Shown piece by piece: positions 43,563 through 52,593 of a stretch of 64,000 nt of DNA (the stretch's first letter is position 1; each line of letters starts with the position of its first letter). A model generated the notes under the pieces. It was not told the origin of the DNA. It made no database searches and worked only from the letters and a program-made list of their open reading frames with translations. Source of the stretch: VXPQ01 sp965248175 (GTDB lineage Bacteria > Bacteroidota > Rhodothermia > Rhodothermales > VXPQ01). Where the stretch lies: assembly GCA_965248175.1 (NCBI GenBank), contig OZ252093.1, positions 1,674,001-1,738,000 of the forward strand, written 5' to 3'. The position numbers and the translations under genes were made by a program.

Positions 43563-45014
43563 ATGAGATATCCTATGCATCTTCGGTCGTTTGCGTTTTT
43601 CGCAGGCATGGCCTGCCTGCTTCTTTCAGCATGCAACGAAACGGTACAGCCCCCCAATGTCTTATTCATCGCTGTAGACGATCTCAACAACGATCTGGGC
43701 GCCTATGGCCATGATCTGGTCCAGAGCCCCCATATTGACCGCCTTGCCGCACGGGGAATACGCTTTGACCGCGCGTACTGCCAGTATCCGGTCTGCAACC
43801 CCAGCCGGGTCAGTTTTTTGACCGGATTGTACCCCGAGCAAACCGGTGTGCTCACGAACCAGGATACCTTTCGCGTACATATTCCCGAGGTCGCGACCCT
43901 GCCCCAATGGTTCAGGCAGCACGGCTACTATACCGCACGGGTAGGTAAGATATTTCACTATGGCGTACCCCGGGAGATAGGCGCCGACGGTCTGGACGAT
44001 TCGCTCTCGTGGGACCACGTCGTCAACCCGCGCGGTATCGATCGTGAAGTGCACGACCGGATCCATACCCTGACGCCGGGCCAGTTCGGGGGCACCCTGA
44101 GTTGGTTGAGCCTTGACGACGACGAGGGCGAACACACCGACGCCCTGGGCGCCAGCGCCGCCATAGCGTTGCTTGAGGAGCATCACGCTGCGCAGACGGG
44201 CCAACCGCTGTTTCTGGCCGTTGGTTTTTACCGGCCGCACACGCCCTACGTAGCGCCGCAGTCCTACTTCGAAAAGTATCCCCTAAGTGATATCCATCCG
44301 GTGCTGGAAGAGCCTGGAGACCGCGATGACATCCCGGTGGCTGCGCTGGCCGACCGCCCGAACCAACGCGAACTGACCGTGGATCAGCGCCGGGAGATCA
44401 TCCAGGCCTACTATGCATCGATCTCGTTCATGGATACGCAGGTGGGGCGCTTGCTCGACGCCGTCGAGCGCCTGGGCATGGCCGACAATACCATCGTCGT
44501 ATTCGTGTCCGACCACGGATACCACCTTGGCCAGCATGGCCTCTGGCAGAAGGGAGATCTGTTTGAAGGCTCCGTCCGGGTCCCGTTGATTGTGGCTCTT
44601 CCGGAGCACCCTCACGCCGGCGCCGCCACAGAGGCCCTCACAGAGTTGGTCGATTTGTATCCAACCCTGGTGGAGTTGAGCGGCCTGCCGTTGCCGGAGC
44701 ATCTGGCCGGTCAGAGTATGACGCCGATCCTCGACGACCCTGCCCATCCCGGCAGGCCGGCCGCGCTGACGGTGGCCTGGAGCCGCGCTGGCTGGATGCA
44801 CCCCGAAATGGCCAATGAGGCGATCCTTGGACACACCATCCGGACCCCGCGTTTCCGGTACACCGAATGGGCCCAGGGCCAGGCCGGCGCCGAGTTGTAC
44901 GATTACCTTGAAGACCCTCAGGAATACACCAATCTGGCGGACAGCCCGGAACATGCCGAAACCATGACCCGGCTAAAGCAACTGCTTGATACGAAACGGC
45001 GTGCGGCGCAATAG
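43563..45014 (+). CDS. Sulfatase, iduronate-2-sulfatase-like lipoprotein
   Basis: 483 residues. Lipoprotein signal (FFAGMACLLLSAC). Sulfatase signature: metal-binding VDDLNND near residue 38, the formylglycine site CNPSR with C78, GLYPEQTGVL, then FLAVGFYRPHTPYVAPQSY and DNTIVVFVSDHGYHLGQHGL. The order and length match family S1 enzymes of the iduronate-2-sulfatase type, removing sulfate esters from sulfated polysaccharides. C78 must be converted by a formylglycine-generating enzyme; the SUMF1-like protein in the window at 48949 lacks the needed cysteine. The gap 43377-43562 shows no gene. Confidence 0.94.
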   Translation: MRYPMHLRSFAFFAGMACLLLSACNETVQPPNVLFIAVDDLNNDLGAYGHDLVQSPHIDRLAARGIRFDRAYCQYPVCNPSRVSFLTGLYPEQTGVLTNQDTFRVHIPEVATLPQWFRQHGYYTARVGKIFHYGVPREIGADGLDDSLSWDHVVNPRGIDREVHDRIHTLTPGQFGGTLSWLSLDDDEGEHTDALGASAAIALLEEHHAAQTGQPLFLAVGFYRPHTPYVAPQSYFEKYPLSDIHPVLEEPGDRDDIPVAALADRPNQRELTVDQRREIIQAYYASISFMDTQVGRLLDAVERLGMADNTIVVFVSDHGYHLGQHGLWQKGDLFEGSVRVPLIVALPEHPHAGAATEALTELVDLYPTLVELSGLPLPEHLAGQSMTPILDDPAHPGRPAALTVAWSRAGWMHPEMANEAILGHTIRTPRFRYTEWAQGQAGAELYDYLEDPQEYTNLADSPEHAETMTRLKQLLDTKRRAAQ

Positions 45015-45125
45015 CGCCGTGGTTTTGGGATGGCGCCAGATTCATGGCCAAAATGTCGTGTTGCAGATTGTATATATTGGTTGCCTGAACTAACCTGTCG
45101 GGCAAATTCCACATGTGACAAAGGC

Positions 45126-45800
45126 ATGAAGCATCTTGATCGGATCGCCGCCCTGCTGATTATGCTTACCACGGCGGCCTGCGGCAGCACGGGCGGCCTG
45201 ACAACGGAGAACGCCGATCAACGCTCGACGGCCGAGTTGGAGGCGCTCTACTGGGCGCGCCTGGATAGCGCCCTCACAGGATTCACCGAGGCCGATACCC
45301 ATTTCATGACGGGCATGATCGCGCACCACGCGCAGGCCCTTGTGATGTCGGAACTGGCTCCTGCTAACGGTGCGAGCGCACAGGTGCAGACGCTGGCTGC
45401 CCGTATCATTAACGCGCAGCAAGATGAAATTGCCCTCATGCAGCAGTGGCTCCGCGATCGCGGACAGCCGGTGCCCGAGGTCCACATCACAGGCATAACC
45501 CTGATGGTGCATGGCGCCGGCGATCACGTCATGCATATGCCTGGTATGCTCACGCAGGAGCAACTGCAGGAACTCGAAGCGGCCCGGGGGGCGACGTTCG
45601 ACCGGCTCTTTCTGACCTACATGATCCAGCACCACGCAGGGGCGGTTCATATGGTTGATGAGCTCTTCAGCACGGATGGGGCTGCGCTGGACGAGGCGGC
45701 TTTCAAACTTGCCTCAGGCATTCACGTAGATCAGGTTACAGAGATCGCCCGGATGGAACTCATGCTTAGCCAGTTGCCTGGCGCAGGCGAGGATAGTTGA
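45126..45800 (+). CDS. DUF305 lipoprotein
   Basis: 224 residues from ATG 45126; lipoprotein signal (LLIMLTTAAC). It has two DUF305 halves: DTHFMTGMIAHHAQALVMSE with RIINAQQDEIALMQQWLRDR, and FLTYMIQHHAGAVHMVDELF. The paired M-I-x-H-H-x-x-A segments bind metal or act as a four-helix ferritin-like bundle; copper or redox roles have been suggested for relatives. It ends where the LVIVD gene region starts, so both are probably co-expressed. Confidence 0.9.
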   Translation: MKHLDRIAALLIMLTTAACGSTGGLTTENADQRSTAELEALYWARLDSALTGFTEADTHFMTGMIAHHAQALVMSELAPANGASAQVQTLAARIINAQQDEIALMQQWLRDRGQPVPEVHITGITLMVHGAGDHVMHMPGMLTQEQLQELEAARGATFDRLFLTYMIQHHAGAVHMVDELFSTDGAALDEAAFKLASGIHVDQVTEIARMELMLSQLPGAGEDS

Positions 45801-45853
45801 CCATTGGACATCTGTCCCTTCGAATTTTTCTTCCTTCAACCCGAGAATGGGCT

Positions 45854-47887
45854 ATGAAAATCAAAGCACTGCTTCATCGTCCCGTTACCTGGACAGCCAC
45901 CACCTGGTTTTGGTCGTTCCTGCTTTGTGCGGGCCTGCTTGGTGGACTCTCCGCGTGCGCCCACAATCCTGTCATGACAGCAGCTGATTCTTCCGTACAG
46001 GCTGGGCCGGACAGGTCTGCAGCGGTTCAATACTCCACGTCCCGCGTCGGGCTCAAAGCGGGATTGTTCGATGCCGGAGAAGCGGTATGGAACCTGCGTG
46101 TCCTCTCATCGACGCCGTCGCCGGAAGCCTTCATTGGGGTTACCAACTCCGATTTGGCCTTCACCGGCAACTACGCCATTCAGGGCAACTATAACGGCAT
46201 GCAGGTATGGGATATCTCGACTCCCGGCGAGCCCGACCTCGTGATCGACTATCTCTGTCCAGCGTCCCAGAGTGATGTTTCGGTCTACAAAAATCTGCTT
46301 TTTGTCTCCGGCGAAGGGCTGGGCAGCCGGCTCGATTGCGGGACCGATGGTGTACAGGAGGCAGTGAGCCCGGATCGCCTGCGCGGAATCCGCATCTTCG
46401 ACATCAGTGATATCACCAATCCCGACTACATCACCAATGTGCAGACGTGCCGCGGTTCCCACACGCACTCGGTTTTGAAAGACCCGGATGACGACGAGAA
46501 TGTGTACGTCTATATATCAGGGTCCGCCCCGGTACGTCCTGACGAGGAGCTTTCGGGTTGTTCCGGCGCCTCGCCGGAAGAGGATCCGAATACAGCGTTG
46601 TTCCGGATCGAGGTAATCAAGGTGCCTCTTGCCCATCCCGAACAGGCCGCGATCGTGAGTTCGCCGCGCCTTTTCGAGGGGCTCGTAGCTCCTCAGGGGC
46701 ACGGTCTGGCGTCGGAGGATCTGGCTGCTATCGAAAAAGCGCGGGCAGAGGACGCCTTCATAGTCGAAATTTTTAGCCAGCCGCAAGTGTTGCCGTCGCA
46801 GTTCGTCTCCTCGCTTCTTTCGGAAATCGTGCAAGAGAGGGAAGGAACCGGCCCTCCTACGGCAGCCGACAGCACGTTGCTCCGTGAGAACCTTTCCGCG
46901 ATCCTCTCGGAACGGTTCGGAGTTCCACTCGATCAGGAGGAGGGGGAGGGACCCGGGCCTACGCAGTGCCACGACATCACGCTGTATCCGGAGATTGGTT
47001 TGGCCGGTGGCGCCTGTGAAGGCTACGGGCTTCTGCTGGATATCTCAGACCCTGTCAATCCCAAGCGCATAGACGCGGTTGCCGACTCGAATTTTGCCTA
47101 CTGGCACTCGGCAACGTTTAACAACGACGGCACCAGCATTCTCTTCACAGACGAGTGGGGTGGGGGCGGTTCGCCGAAATGCCGCGCCACCGATCCCGTG
47201 GAATGGGGGGCCAACGCGATTTTCACCCTCGAAGAGGGCAAGATGCAGTTCAGGAGCTATTACAAGATACCGGAGCCGCAGACGCCTCAGGAGAACTGTG
47301 TGGCGCACAACGGTTCGCTGGTCCCGATTCCGGGGCGCGACGTCATGGTGCAGGCCTGGTACCAGGGGGGCATTTCCGTTTTCGACTGGACCGATCCCGG
47401 AAACCCTGTAGAGATTGCTTACCATGACCGTGGGCCGGTGAACCCGGACCGCATGGTGATGGGCGGAAGCTGGTCGGTCTACTGGTACAACGGCGTTGTC
47501 GTAAGCTCGGAGATCGCGCGCGGGCTGGACATCTTCGAACTGGCGCCGAGCGAATACCTTTCGGAAAACGAACTCGCTGCCGCCGGAACAATCAAACTCG
47601 ACTATCTCAATGCGCAGGGGCAGCCTGCATTCGTATGGCCGGCCACCTTTGCGCTGGCCCGTGCCTATGTAGACCAACTTGAACGCTCAGAGGGTCTCTC
47701 CGCTGACCGGATCGCGTCGTTGCGGGAGGAACTCGCCGCCGCCGAAAATGCATCGGGCGCGGCCCGGCAGGAGGCGTTAACGATGTTGTCCGACGCGCTC
47801 GATGGCGAGGCAGCCGCTGCGGGGGATGCGGCGAAGGTGCACATGTTGGCGAATGCTGTGCGGGATCTGGCAACGACGATGAACTGA
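45854..47887 (+). CDS. Exported LVIVD-repeat protein
   Basis: 677 residues from ATG 45854 (MKIKALLHRPVTWTATTWFW), with a signal/lipoprotein region (LLGGLSACAHN). A beta-propeller of LVIVD-type repeats: YNGMQVWDISTPGEPDLV, RGIRIFDISDITNPDYI, GYGLLLDISDPVNPKRI and QGGISVFDWTDPGNPVEI. It ends in a helical Ala/Glu-rich tail (SLREELAAAENASGAARQEA). Function unknown; such propellers bind partners or substrates at the cell surface. Longer in-frame start at 45797 overlaps the DUF305 stop and adds no signal. The stop lies 22 bp from the convergent apbE stop. Confidence 0.88.
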   Translation: MKIKALLHRPVTWTATTWFWSFLLCAGLLGGLSACAHNPVMTAADSSVQAGPDRSAAVQYSTSRVGLKAGLFDAGEAVWNLRVLSSTPSPEAFIGVTNSDLAFTGNYAIQGNYNGMQVWDISTPGEPDLVIDYLCPASQSDVSVYKNLLFVSGEGLGSRLDCGTDGVQEAVSPDRLRGIRIFDISDITNPDYITNVQTCRGSHTHSVLKDPDDDENVYVYISGSAPVRPDEELSGCSGASPEEDPNTALFRIEVIKVPLAHPEQAAIVSSPRLFEGLVAPQGHGLASEDLAAIEKARAEDAFIVEIFSQPQVLPSQFVSSLLSEIVQEREGTGPPTAADSTLLRENLSAILSERFGVPLDQEEGEGPGPTQCHDITLYPEIGLAGGACEGYGLLLDISDPVNPKRIDAVADSNFAYWHSATFNNDGTSILFTDEWGGGGSPKCRATDPVEWGANAIFTLEEGKMQFRSYYKIPEPQTPQENCVAHNGSLVPIPGRDVMVQAWYQGGISVFDWTDPGNPVEIAYHDRGPVNPDRMVMGGSWSVYWYNGVVVSSEIARGLDIFELAPSEYLSENELAAAGTIKLDYLNAQGQPAFVWPATFALARAYVDQLERSEGLSADRIASLREELAAAENASGAARQEALTMLSDALDGEAAAAGDAAKVHMLANAVRDLATTMN

Positions 47888-47909
47888 GTGCGGAACGAGT
47901 ACAGGGAAA

Positions 47910-48968
47910 TTACTTCTCTGCTCCGGCGTCATCGAAGAAAACCTGCACATCGGGCCAAGTGCGTTCAACGAGGCGCATGCCCGCCTCGGGGCCGAGCACC
48001 GACAGCATGGTCGCCAGCCCGTCCGAGAGGATACCCTCCGGCGCGATGACGGTCACCGCGATGCGGCTGGTCAGGGGGATGCCCGTGCGCGGGTCCAGGA
48101 CGTGCGAGTACCGCACCCCGTCGATCACGACGAACTGCACCGTGTCGCCGGAGGTGGATATGGCGGCGTTCGCCAGATGGAACGTGCGCCCGGAGAGCGG
48201 CTCCGTAATGCGCCAGCCAGCCTCGGCGTTTTCAGGGGTGTTTGCCGCGTCGCGTTCACGGGGCGGCGCTTCGCCTGTTACAATGTCCCCGCCGAATTCG
48301 ATCATGGCGTGCGGGAGGCCGTGCGCCCGTAGGGTCGCCAGCGCTTCGTCCGCGGCGAATCCCTTGGCAATGCCGCCGAGGTCGAGGCGCATGTCCTTGT
48401 TTGCGAGGGTCGCCGTGGAATCTACCGCATCGAGCCGGAGCAGAGCATAGCCGCTGCGCGCGCGGGGGGGTTCCAGGGCCTCCGGTGTGGGCAGTGTCCT
48501 TGTGTCCCGTGCCGTGCGCCAGAGCTGCACCAATGGCCCCGCCGTAACGTCGAAGGCGCCTCCGGACAGCCGGGCGAGCCGCTCGGCCATGCGAAGGACA
48601 TGGAACAGATCGGCGCTTACGGGAACCGGCCCCGTGCCGCCCCGCCCCGCAAGGCGCATCAGTTCGCTGTCCCTGCGGTAATCGCTCATCGTTGCGTCGA
48701 GGGCGGCGATCCGGTCAAAGGCGGCCACGGCCCCGCGTTCCGCTGCCGCCTGGTCCGGCGCATACAAAACGATCCGTGCTTGTACCCCCATATGAACCTG
48801 CGTATATTCGTAACGATACAGGCTCCTCCGATCCGATGTTTGATCTGAATCCCGATTCGTTTCCCGCATGAATGCGCACGATGCAAGGAGTAAGGAAACG
48901 ACCGTAGCGGCCACGATCCCGGACGATTTGGCAAATCGCCGCAGCAAGATGTTTTTCCGAACAGGCAT
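47910..48968 (-). CDS. apbE: FAD:protein FMN transferase (ApbE family) lipoprotein
   Basis: 352 residues from ATG 48968; lipoprotein signal (VAATVVSLLLASC). Flavin-transfer landmarks: AFDRIAALDATMSDYRRDSE, GGAFDVTAGPLVQLWR, MRLDLGGIAKGFAADEALAT, ALISTSGD-type AAISTSGDTVQFV, and SHVLDPRTGIPLTSRIAVTV. It attaches FMN to Thr residues of periplasmic redox proteins such as Rnf/Nqr subunits; none is in the window. Its start overlaps head-to-head with the SUMF1-like gene, leaving no room for separate promoters unless they lie inside the genes. Confidence 0.93.
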   Translation of the reverse strand: MPVRKNILLRRFAKSSGIVAATVVSLLLASCAFMRETNRDSDQTSDRRSLYRYEYTQVHMGVQARIVLYAPDQAAAERGAVAAFDRIAALDATMSDYRRDSELMRLAGRGGTGPVPVSADLFHVLRMAERLARLSGGAFDVTAGPLVQLWRTARDTRTLPTPEALEPPRARSGYALLRLDAVDSTATLANKDMRLDLGGIAKGFAADEALATLRAHGLPHAMIEFGGDIVTGEAPPRERDAANTPENAEAGWRITEPLSGRTFHLANAAISTSGDTVQFVVIDGVRYSHVLDPRTGIPLTSRIAVTVIAPEGILSDGLATMLSVLGPEAGMRLVERTWPDVQVFFDDAGAEK

Positions 48969-49755
48969 GGCAATATGCGGGTGTATGCTCCTTGCGGGTA
49001 CGGCAAGGGCGCAGGACGTGGGCTCGGACACGGACGCTTCCGCGCCCGATGCGATGGAAGCCTATGTCGAGACGTTCAGCGAGGCGCCTGCCGAACTCGA
49101 TATGATCCCGGTCCCGGCGGGTTCCATTTCCCTGAATGGGGAAGAGGTTTCCGTGGGGCCGTTCTGGATTGCAGGAACGGAAATCCCCTGGGAGATTTTC
49201 GATATGTACGCATTCGGAACCGGTGGGGACGCCGGCGCCGACGATGCGATACTTCGTCCGAGCAAGCCGTACGGCGCTCCGGACAGAGGCTACGGGCATC
49301 GCGGTTACGCCGCTATCAGCATGACGTATCTGGTGGCGGAGGCGTTTACGGATTGGCTTTCCGTCCGGACCGGCAAAACGTACCGTTTGCCAACCGAGGC
49401 GGAATGGGAATATGCTTGCCTGGCCGGGGAGCCGCCTGTCCCCGGCGATGCACTCGACGAGCATGCCTGGTACTGGGACAATGCCTTCGACGCTACGCAT
49501 CCGATCGGCAGCCTTGCTCCGAACGCTTTTGGGGTCCGGGACATGATCGGCAATGCCGCGGAATGGTGTACCGGCCCGGAGGGCGCCCCGCTGGCATGCG
49601 GCGGTTCCTTCATGGACAAGGCGGAAGAAGTGGGGTGCGCAGCGCGCAAGACCCCGTCCCGGAAATGGCAGGAAACGGATCCGCAAATACCGAAAAGCAT
49701 TTTCTGGCTCACGGATGGGCCGTTCATGGGGTTCCGGGTTATCCGCGAACCGTAA
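48949..49755 (+). CDS. SUMF1-domain (formylglycine-generating-enzyme-like) exported protein
   Basis: 268 residues from ATG 48949 (MFFRTGMAICGCMLLAGTAR), with a signal peptide ending ARAQD. ATG 48967 is an alternative that overlaps apbE less. SUMF1/C-lectin-like landmarks: PVPAGSISLNGEEVSVGPFW, YRLPTEAEWEYACLAGE, ANAFGVRDMIGN-type AFGVRDMIGNAAEW, and GGSFMDKAEEVGCAARK. In true FGEs the second residue after GGS(F/Y/W) plus one is the catalytic Cys; here it is Asp, and only the later Cys remains. It is therefore likely a non-catalytic relative, not the sulfatase activator. Gfo oxidoreductase follows on the same strand. Confidence 0.85.
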   Translation: MFFRTGMAICGCMLLAGTARAQDVGSDTDASAPDAMEAYVETFSEAPAELDMIPVPAGSISLNGEEVSVGPFWIAGTEIPWEIFDMYAFGTGGDAGADDAILRPSKPYGAPDRGYGHRGYAAISMTYLVAEAFTDWLSVRTGKTYRLPTEAEWEYACLAGEPPVPGDALDEHAWYWDNAFDATHPIGSLAPNAFGVRDMIGNAAEWCTGPEGAPLACGGSFMDKAEEVGCAARKTPSRKWQETDPQIPKSIFWLTDGPFMGFRVIREP

Positions 49756-49804
49756 ATCCGTCGCCGTTCCCGGCCACCAACCGCCAAGCTCTCTCCAACG
49801 CACA

Positions 49805-51133
49805 ATGCACATAAACAAAGACGATTCGATGAAGCACAACCCTCTGGTATCGCGGCGCAATTTTGTAAAGAGCAGCGCCGCCGCTGCGGCAGGCCTAGCC
49901 TTTATGCCGAGCGGGAATTTCGCATGGGCCGCCGGCTCGGACACGATTCGCTATGGACTGGTGGGCTGCGGGGGCCGGGGCACCGGCGCCGCCGTCAATG
50001 CGGTCAATGCAGCCCCCGGCGTGACGCTGGTGGCCATGGGCGATTTGTTTGAAGACCGCCTGGACAGTTCCAAAGCCAAGCTCAAGGAACGGCTTGGGGA
50101 CGCCTATCAGGTCGGTTCCGATCACGAATTTTCCGGCTGGGATGCCTACAAGCAGGTGATCGACAGCGATGTGGATGTCGTCATTTTTGCGACCCCGCCG
50201 GTGTTCCGTCCCATTCACGTACCTTACGCCATCGAGAAGGGCCGCCATGTGTTCATGGAGAAGCCCATCGGTGTGGATCCTGTGGGCGTACGCGCCTTTT
50301 TCGATCTGGCGGACGAAGCCGACCGCAAGGGGCTGTCCATCGTGGCGGGCACGCAGCGGCGGCATGAGCGCCAGTATCTCGAGGTCTTGCAGCGGATTCA
50401 TGACGGGGCGATCGGGCAGGTCGTGGCCGGGCAGGTCTACTGGAATCAGGGTGGTTTGTGGAAGGTGGAGCGCCAGCCGGGATGGTCCGATATGGAGCAT
50501 CAGGTGCGCAACTGGCTCTACTACACGCACCTCTCCGGCGACCATGTGGTCGAGCAGCACATTCACAACATCGACGTGGCGAACTGGACCGTGGGCGAGC
50601 ACCCGATCAAGGCGTCGGGCGTTGGCGGGCGGCAGCAGCGCGTTTCGCCGGAGTACGGCCACATTTTCGATCACTTTGCGGTGAACCTCGAGTACGCGAG
50701 CGGCGCTATCATCCTGAGCATGTGCAAGCAGCAGGAAAACACGGCGAAGTTCGTGGGCGAGCACATCATCGGTACGAAGGGCACGTCCAATGCAGCCTCG
50801 TGGATAAAGGGCGAGAACGCCTTCCGGTTCGATGGCGAGAACCCCAATCCATACGTGCAGGAGCACACGGACCTGATCGAGAGCATCCGCGGCGAAAGCC
50901 CGATCAATGAGGCACGGCGTATGGCCGAAACCAACCTTTCGGCCATCATGGTGCGCGAAGCGGCCTATACGGGGCAGGAAGTGACCTGGGACGATGTGAT
51001 GAATTCGACCCAGCAGCTCACGCCGGCAACCTGGGAGTTCGCCGACGTGCCGATTTTCTCAGCAGCCGTGCCCGGCCAGACGGTGCTGAACCGCCGGCCA
51101 TTCGAAGAAGACGAGATGGCCGTTTCGGGCTGA
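49805..51133 (+). CDS. Exported Gfo/Idh/MocA family oxidoreductase (Tat signal)
   Basis: 442 residues from ATG 49805; ATG 49829 (MKHNPLVSRRNFVKSS) is equally possible, and both keep the Tat motif SRRNFVKSSAAAAAGLAF. Rossmann motif RYGLVGCGGRGTGAAV, then MEKPIGVDPVGVRAFF (EKP motif), and DHVVEQHIHNIDVANW with a catalytic-type His. It uses NAD(P) bound during folding to oxidise or epimerise a sugar derivative in the periplasm. Substrate unknown. The 3' neighbour is a convergent GntP permease. Confidence 0.92.
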   Translation: MHINKDDSMKHNPLVSRRNFVKSSAAAAAGLAFMPSGNFAWAAGSDTIRYGLVGCGGRGTGAAVNAVNAAPGVTLVAMGDLFEDRLDSSKAKLKERLGDAYQVGSDHEFSGWDAYKQVIDSDVDVVIFATPPVFRPIHVPYAIEKGRHVFMEKPIGVDPVGVRAFFDLADEADRKGLSIVAGTQRRHERQYLEVLQRIHDGAIGQVVAGQVYWNQGGLWKVERQPGWSDMEHQVRNWLYYTHLSGDHVVEQHIHNIDVANWTVGEHPIKASGVGGRQQRVSPEYGHIFDHFAVNLEYASGAIILSMCKQQENTAKFVGEHIIGTKGTSNAASWIKGENAFRFDGENPNPYVQEHTDLIESIRGESPINEARRMAETNLSAIMVREAAYTGQEVTWDDVMNSTQQLTPATWEFADVPIFSAAVPGQTVLNRRPFEEDEMAVSG

Positions 51134-51171
51134 TTGTTTCCCGGTTCCACGCTGGCGCGTGAGCCGCGCGG

Positions 51172-52518
51172 TTATAACCACACGCCGGCCACGAGCAGTA
51201 CGACCGCAAGGCCCACGACGCCTACGATCGTTGCCATGACGGTCCACGAGCGGAGCGTCTGGGCCTCGGTCATGCCCATGAGCTGGTTCACGAGCCAGAA
51301 GCCGGAATCGTTCACGTGCGACAGCACGGTGGCGCCGCAGGCTACCGCGATCGTGATGGCGCCGAGCATCGGCTCCGAAAAGCTGCCGTTCTGGATAATG
51401 GGCGCCAGCAGCCCCGCCGATGTGACCATGGCTACCGTGGCCGAACCCTGCGCTACCCGGATCACCACGGCGATCAGGAAGCCGAACAGGAGGATCGGCA
51501 GTTGTGTGGCGGTCATCATCTCGGTCAGTGCTTCGCCTACCCCTGTTTCGACCAGGATGTGCCCGAACACCCCGCCGGCTCCGGTCAGCAGGATGATCAT
51601 GCCTACGGGCTCCATGGACCGGGTAGCGATGCGCTGCACTTCGTCCGCGGAAAAGCCCAGCCGGATGCCGAGGAAATAGAAGGCAAGCAGGAGTGCCGCG
51701 GTGAGTGCCGAGAACGGGTGCCCGATGAACGATATCCATTCCTGGAGATCACTTCCTTCCGTGAGCATGATTTTGCCGGCCGTGTTCGCCAGGATAAGCA
51801 CAAGGGGTAGCGCAATGAGCGACACGACCATGGCGAAACTGGGGGCCTTGCGCCCCTCTGTGTTGTCTTCGTTCCGCTCGAAGGTTTCCGGCACGGGCAC
51901 ATGGATGCGTCCTGCAATGTGATTGCCGAAGAAGACGCCGCCTATGGCCGCGGCGGGCACACCGGCGATGATGCCGAAGAAGATGACCCAGCCGAGGTCT
52001 GCGCCGATGATCGACGACACGGCCACCGGTCCCGGGGTGGGGGGAATGCAGGCATGCGCGACAGCCATGCCCGCTACGAGGGGGATGCCGTAATAGAGCA
52101 GCGACTTGCCGGTTCTGCGGGCCAGGCTGTAAACGAGGGGGATGAAAATAATAAGCCCGACCTCGAAGAATACGGGCGTGGCGACGATAATGCCGATCAG
52201 GGCCAGCGCCCACTGGGCCTTGCGCTCCCCGAACACCTTGATGAGGGTCGAGGCGATTTTACCTGCTCCACCCGATGCCTGAATCATCTCGCCCAGCATG
52301 GTGCCCACCCCGATCACCACGGCAATATAGCCGAGGGTCTTGCCCATGCCCTCGGTCACGGCGTCGGCAACTGCAGAGGGGGGCACGCCGCCGATGATGG
52401 CGGCGACGAAACTCACGGCCAGCAGGGCGATGAAAGCCTGCATGCGCAGGGTGATGACCAGGAGCAGGAGCACTCCGATACTGCCGGCGGTCAGAAGGAG
52501 CAGTTCTGTGGTGGACAT
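51172..52518 (-). CDS. GntP family gluconate/organic acid:H+ symporter
   Basis: 448 residues with about 12 hydrophobic helices. Family markers: GMGKTLGYIAVVIGVGTMLG, ASGGAGKIASTLIKVFGERK, HACIPPTPGPVAVSSIIGAD, and GSATVAMVTSAGLLAPIIQN with LSHVNDSGFWLVNQLMGMTE. It imports gluconate or a related sugar acid with protons. It lies between two exported oxidoreductase/DUF1080 neighbourhoods and may take up their products. It is divergent from the DUF5916 gene with 75 bp between starts. Confidence 0.94.
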   Translation of the reverse strand: MSTTELLLLTAGSIGVLLLLVITLRMQAFIALLAVSFVAAIIGGVPPSAVADAVTEGMGKTLGYIAVVIGVGTMLGEMIQASGGAGKIASTLIKVFGERKAQWALALIGIIVATPVFFEVGLIIFIPLVYSLARRTGKSLLYYGIPLVAGMAVAHACIPPTPGPVAVSSIIGADLGWVIFFGIIAGVPAAAIGGVFFGNHIAGRIHVPVPETFERNEDNTEGRKAPSFAMVVSLIALPLVLILANTAGKIMLTEGSDLQEWISFIGHPFSALTAALLLAFYFLGIRLGFSADEVQRIATRSMEPVGMIILLTGAGGVFGHILVETGVGEALTEMMTATQLPILLFGFLIAVVIRVAQGSATVAMVTSAGLLAPIIQNGSFSEPMLGAITIAVACGATVLSHVNDSGFWLVNQLMGMTEAQTLRSWTVMATIVGVVGLAVVLLVAGVWL

Positions 52519-52593
52519 GTGAATAGAGATAAAGGGGCAGGGATGGAAAAATTACAGTACCTTGACGCTGAAAATACAGAACGTTTGTCATAG

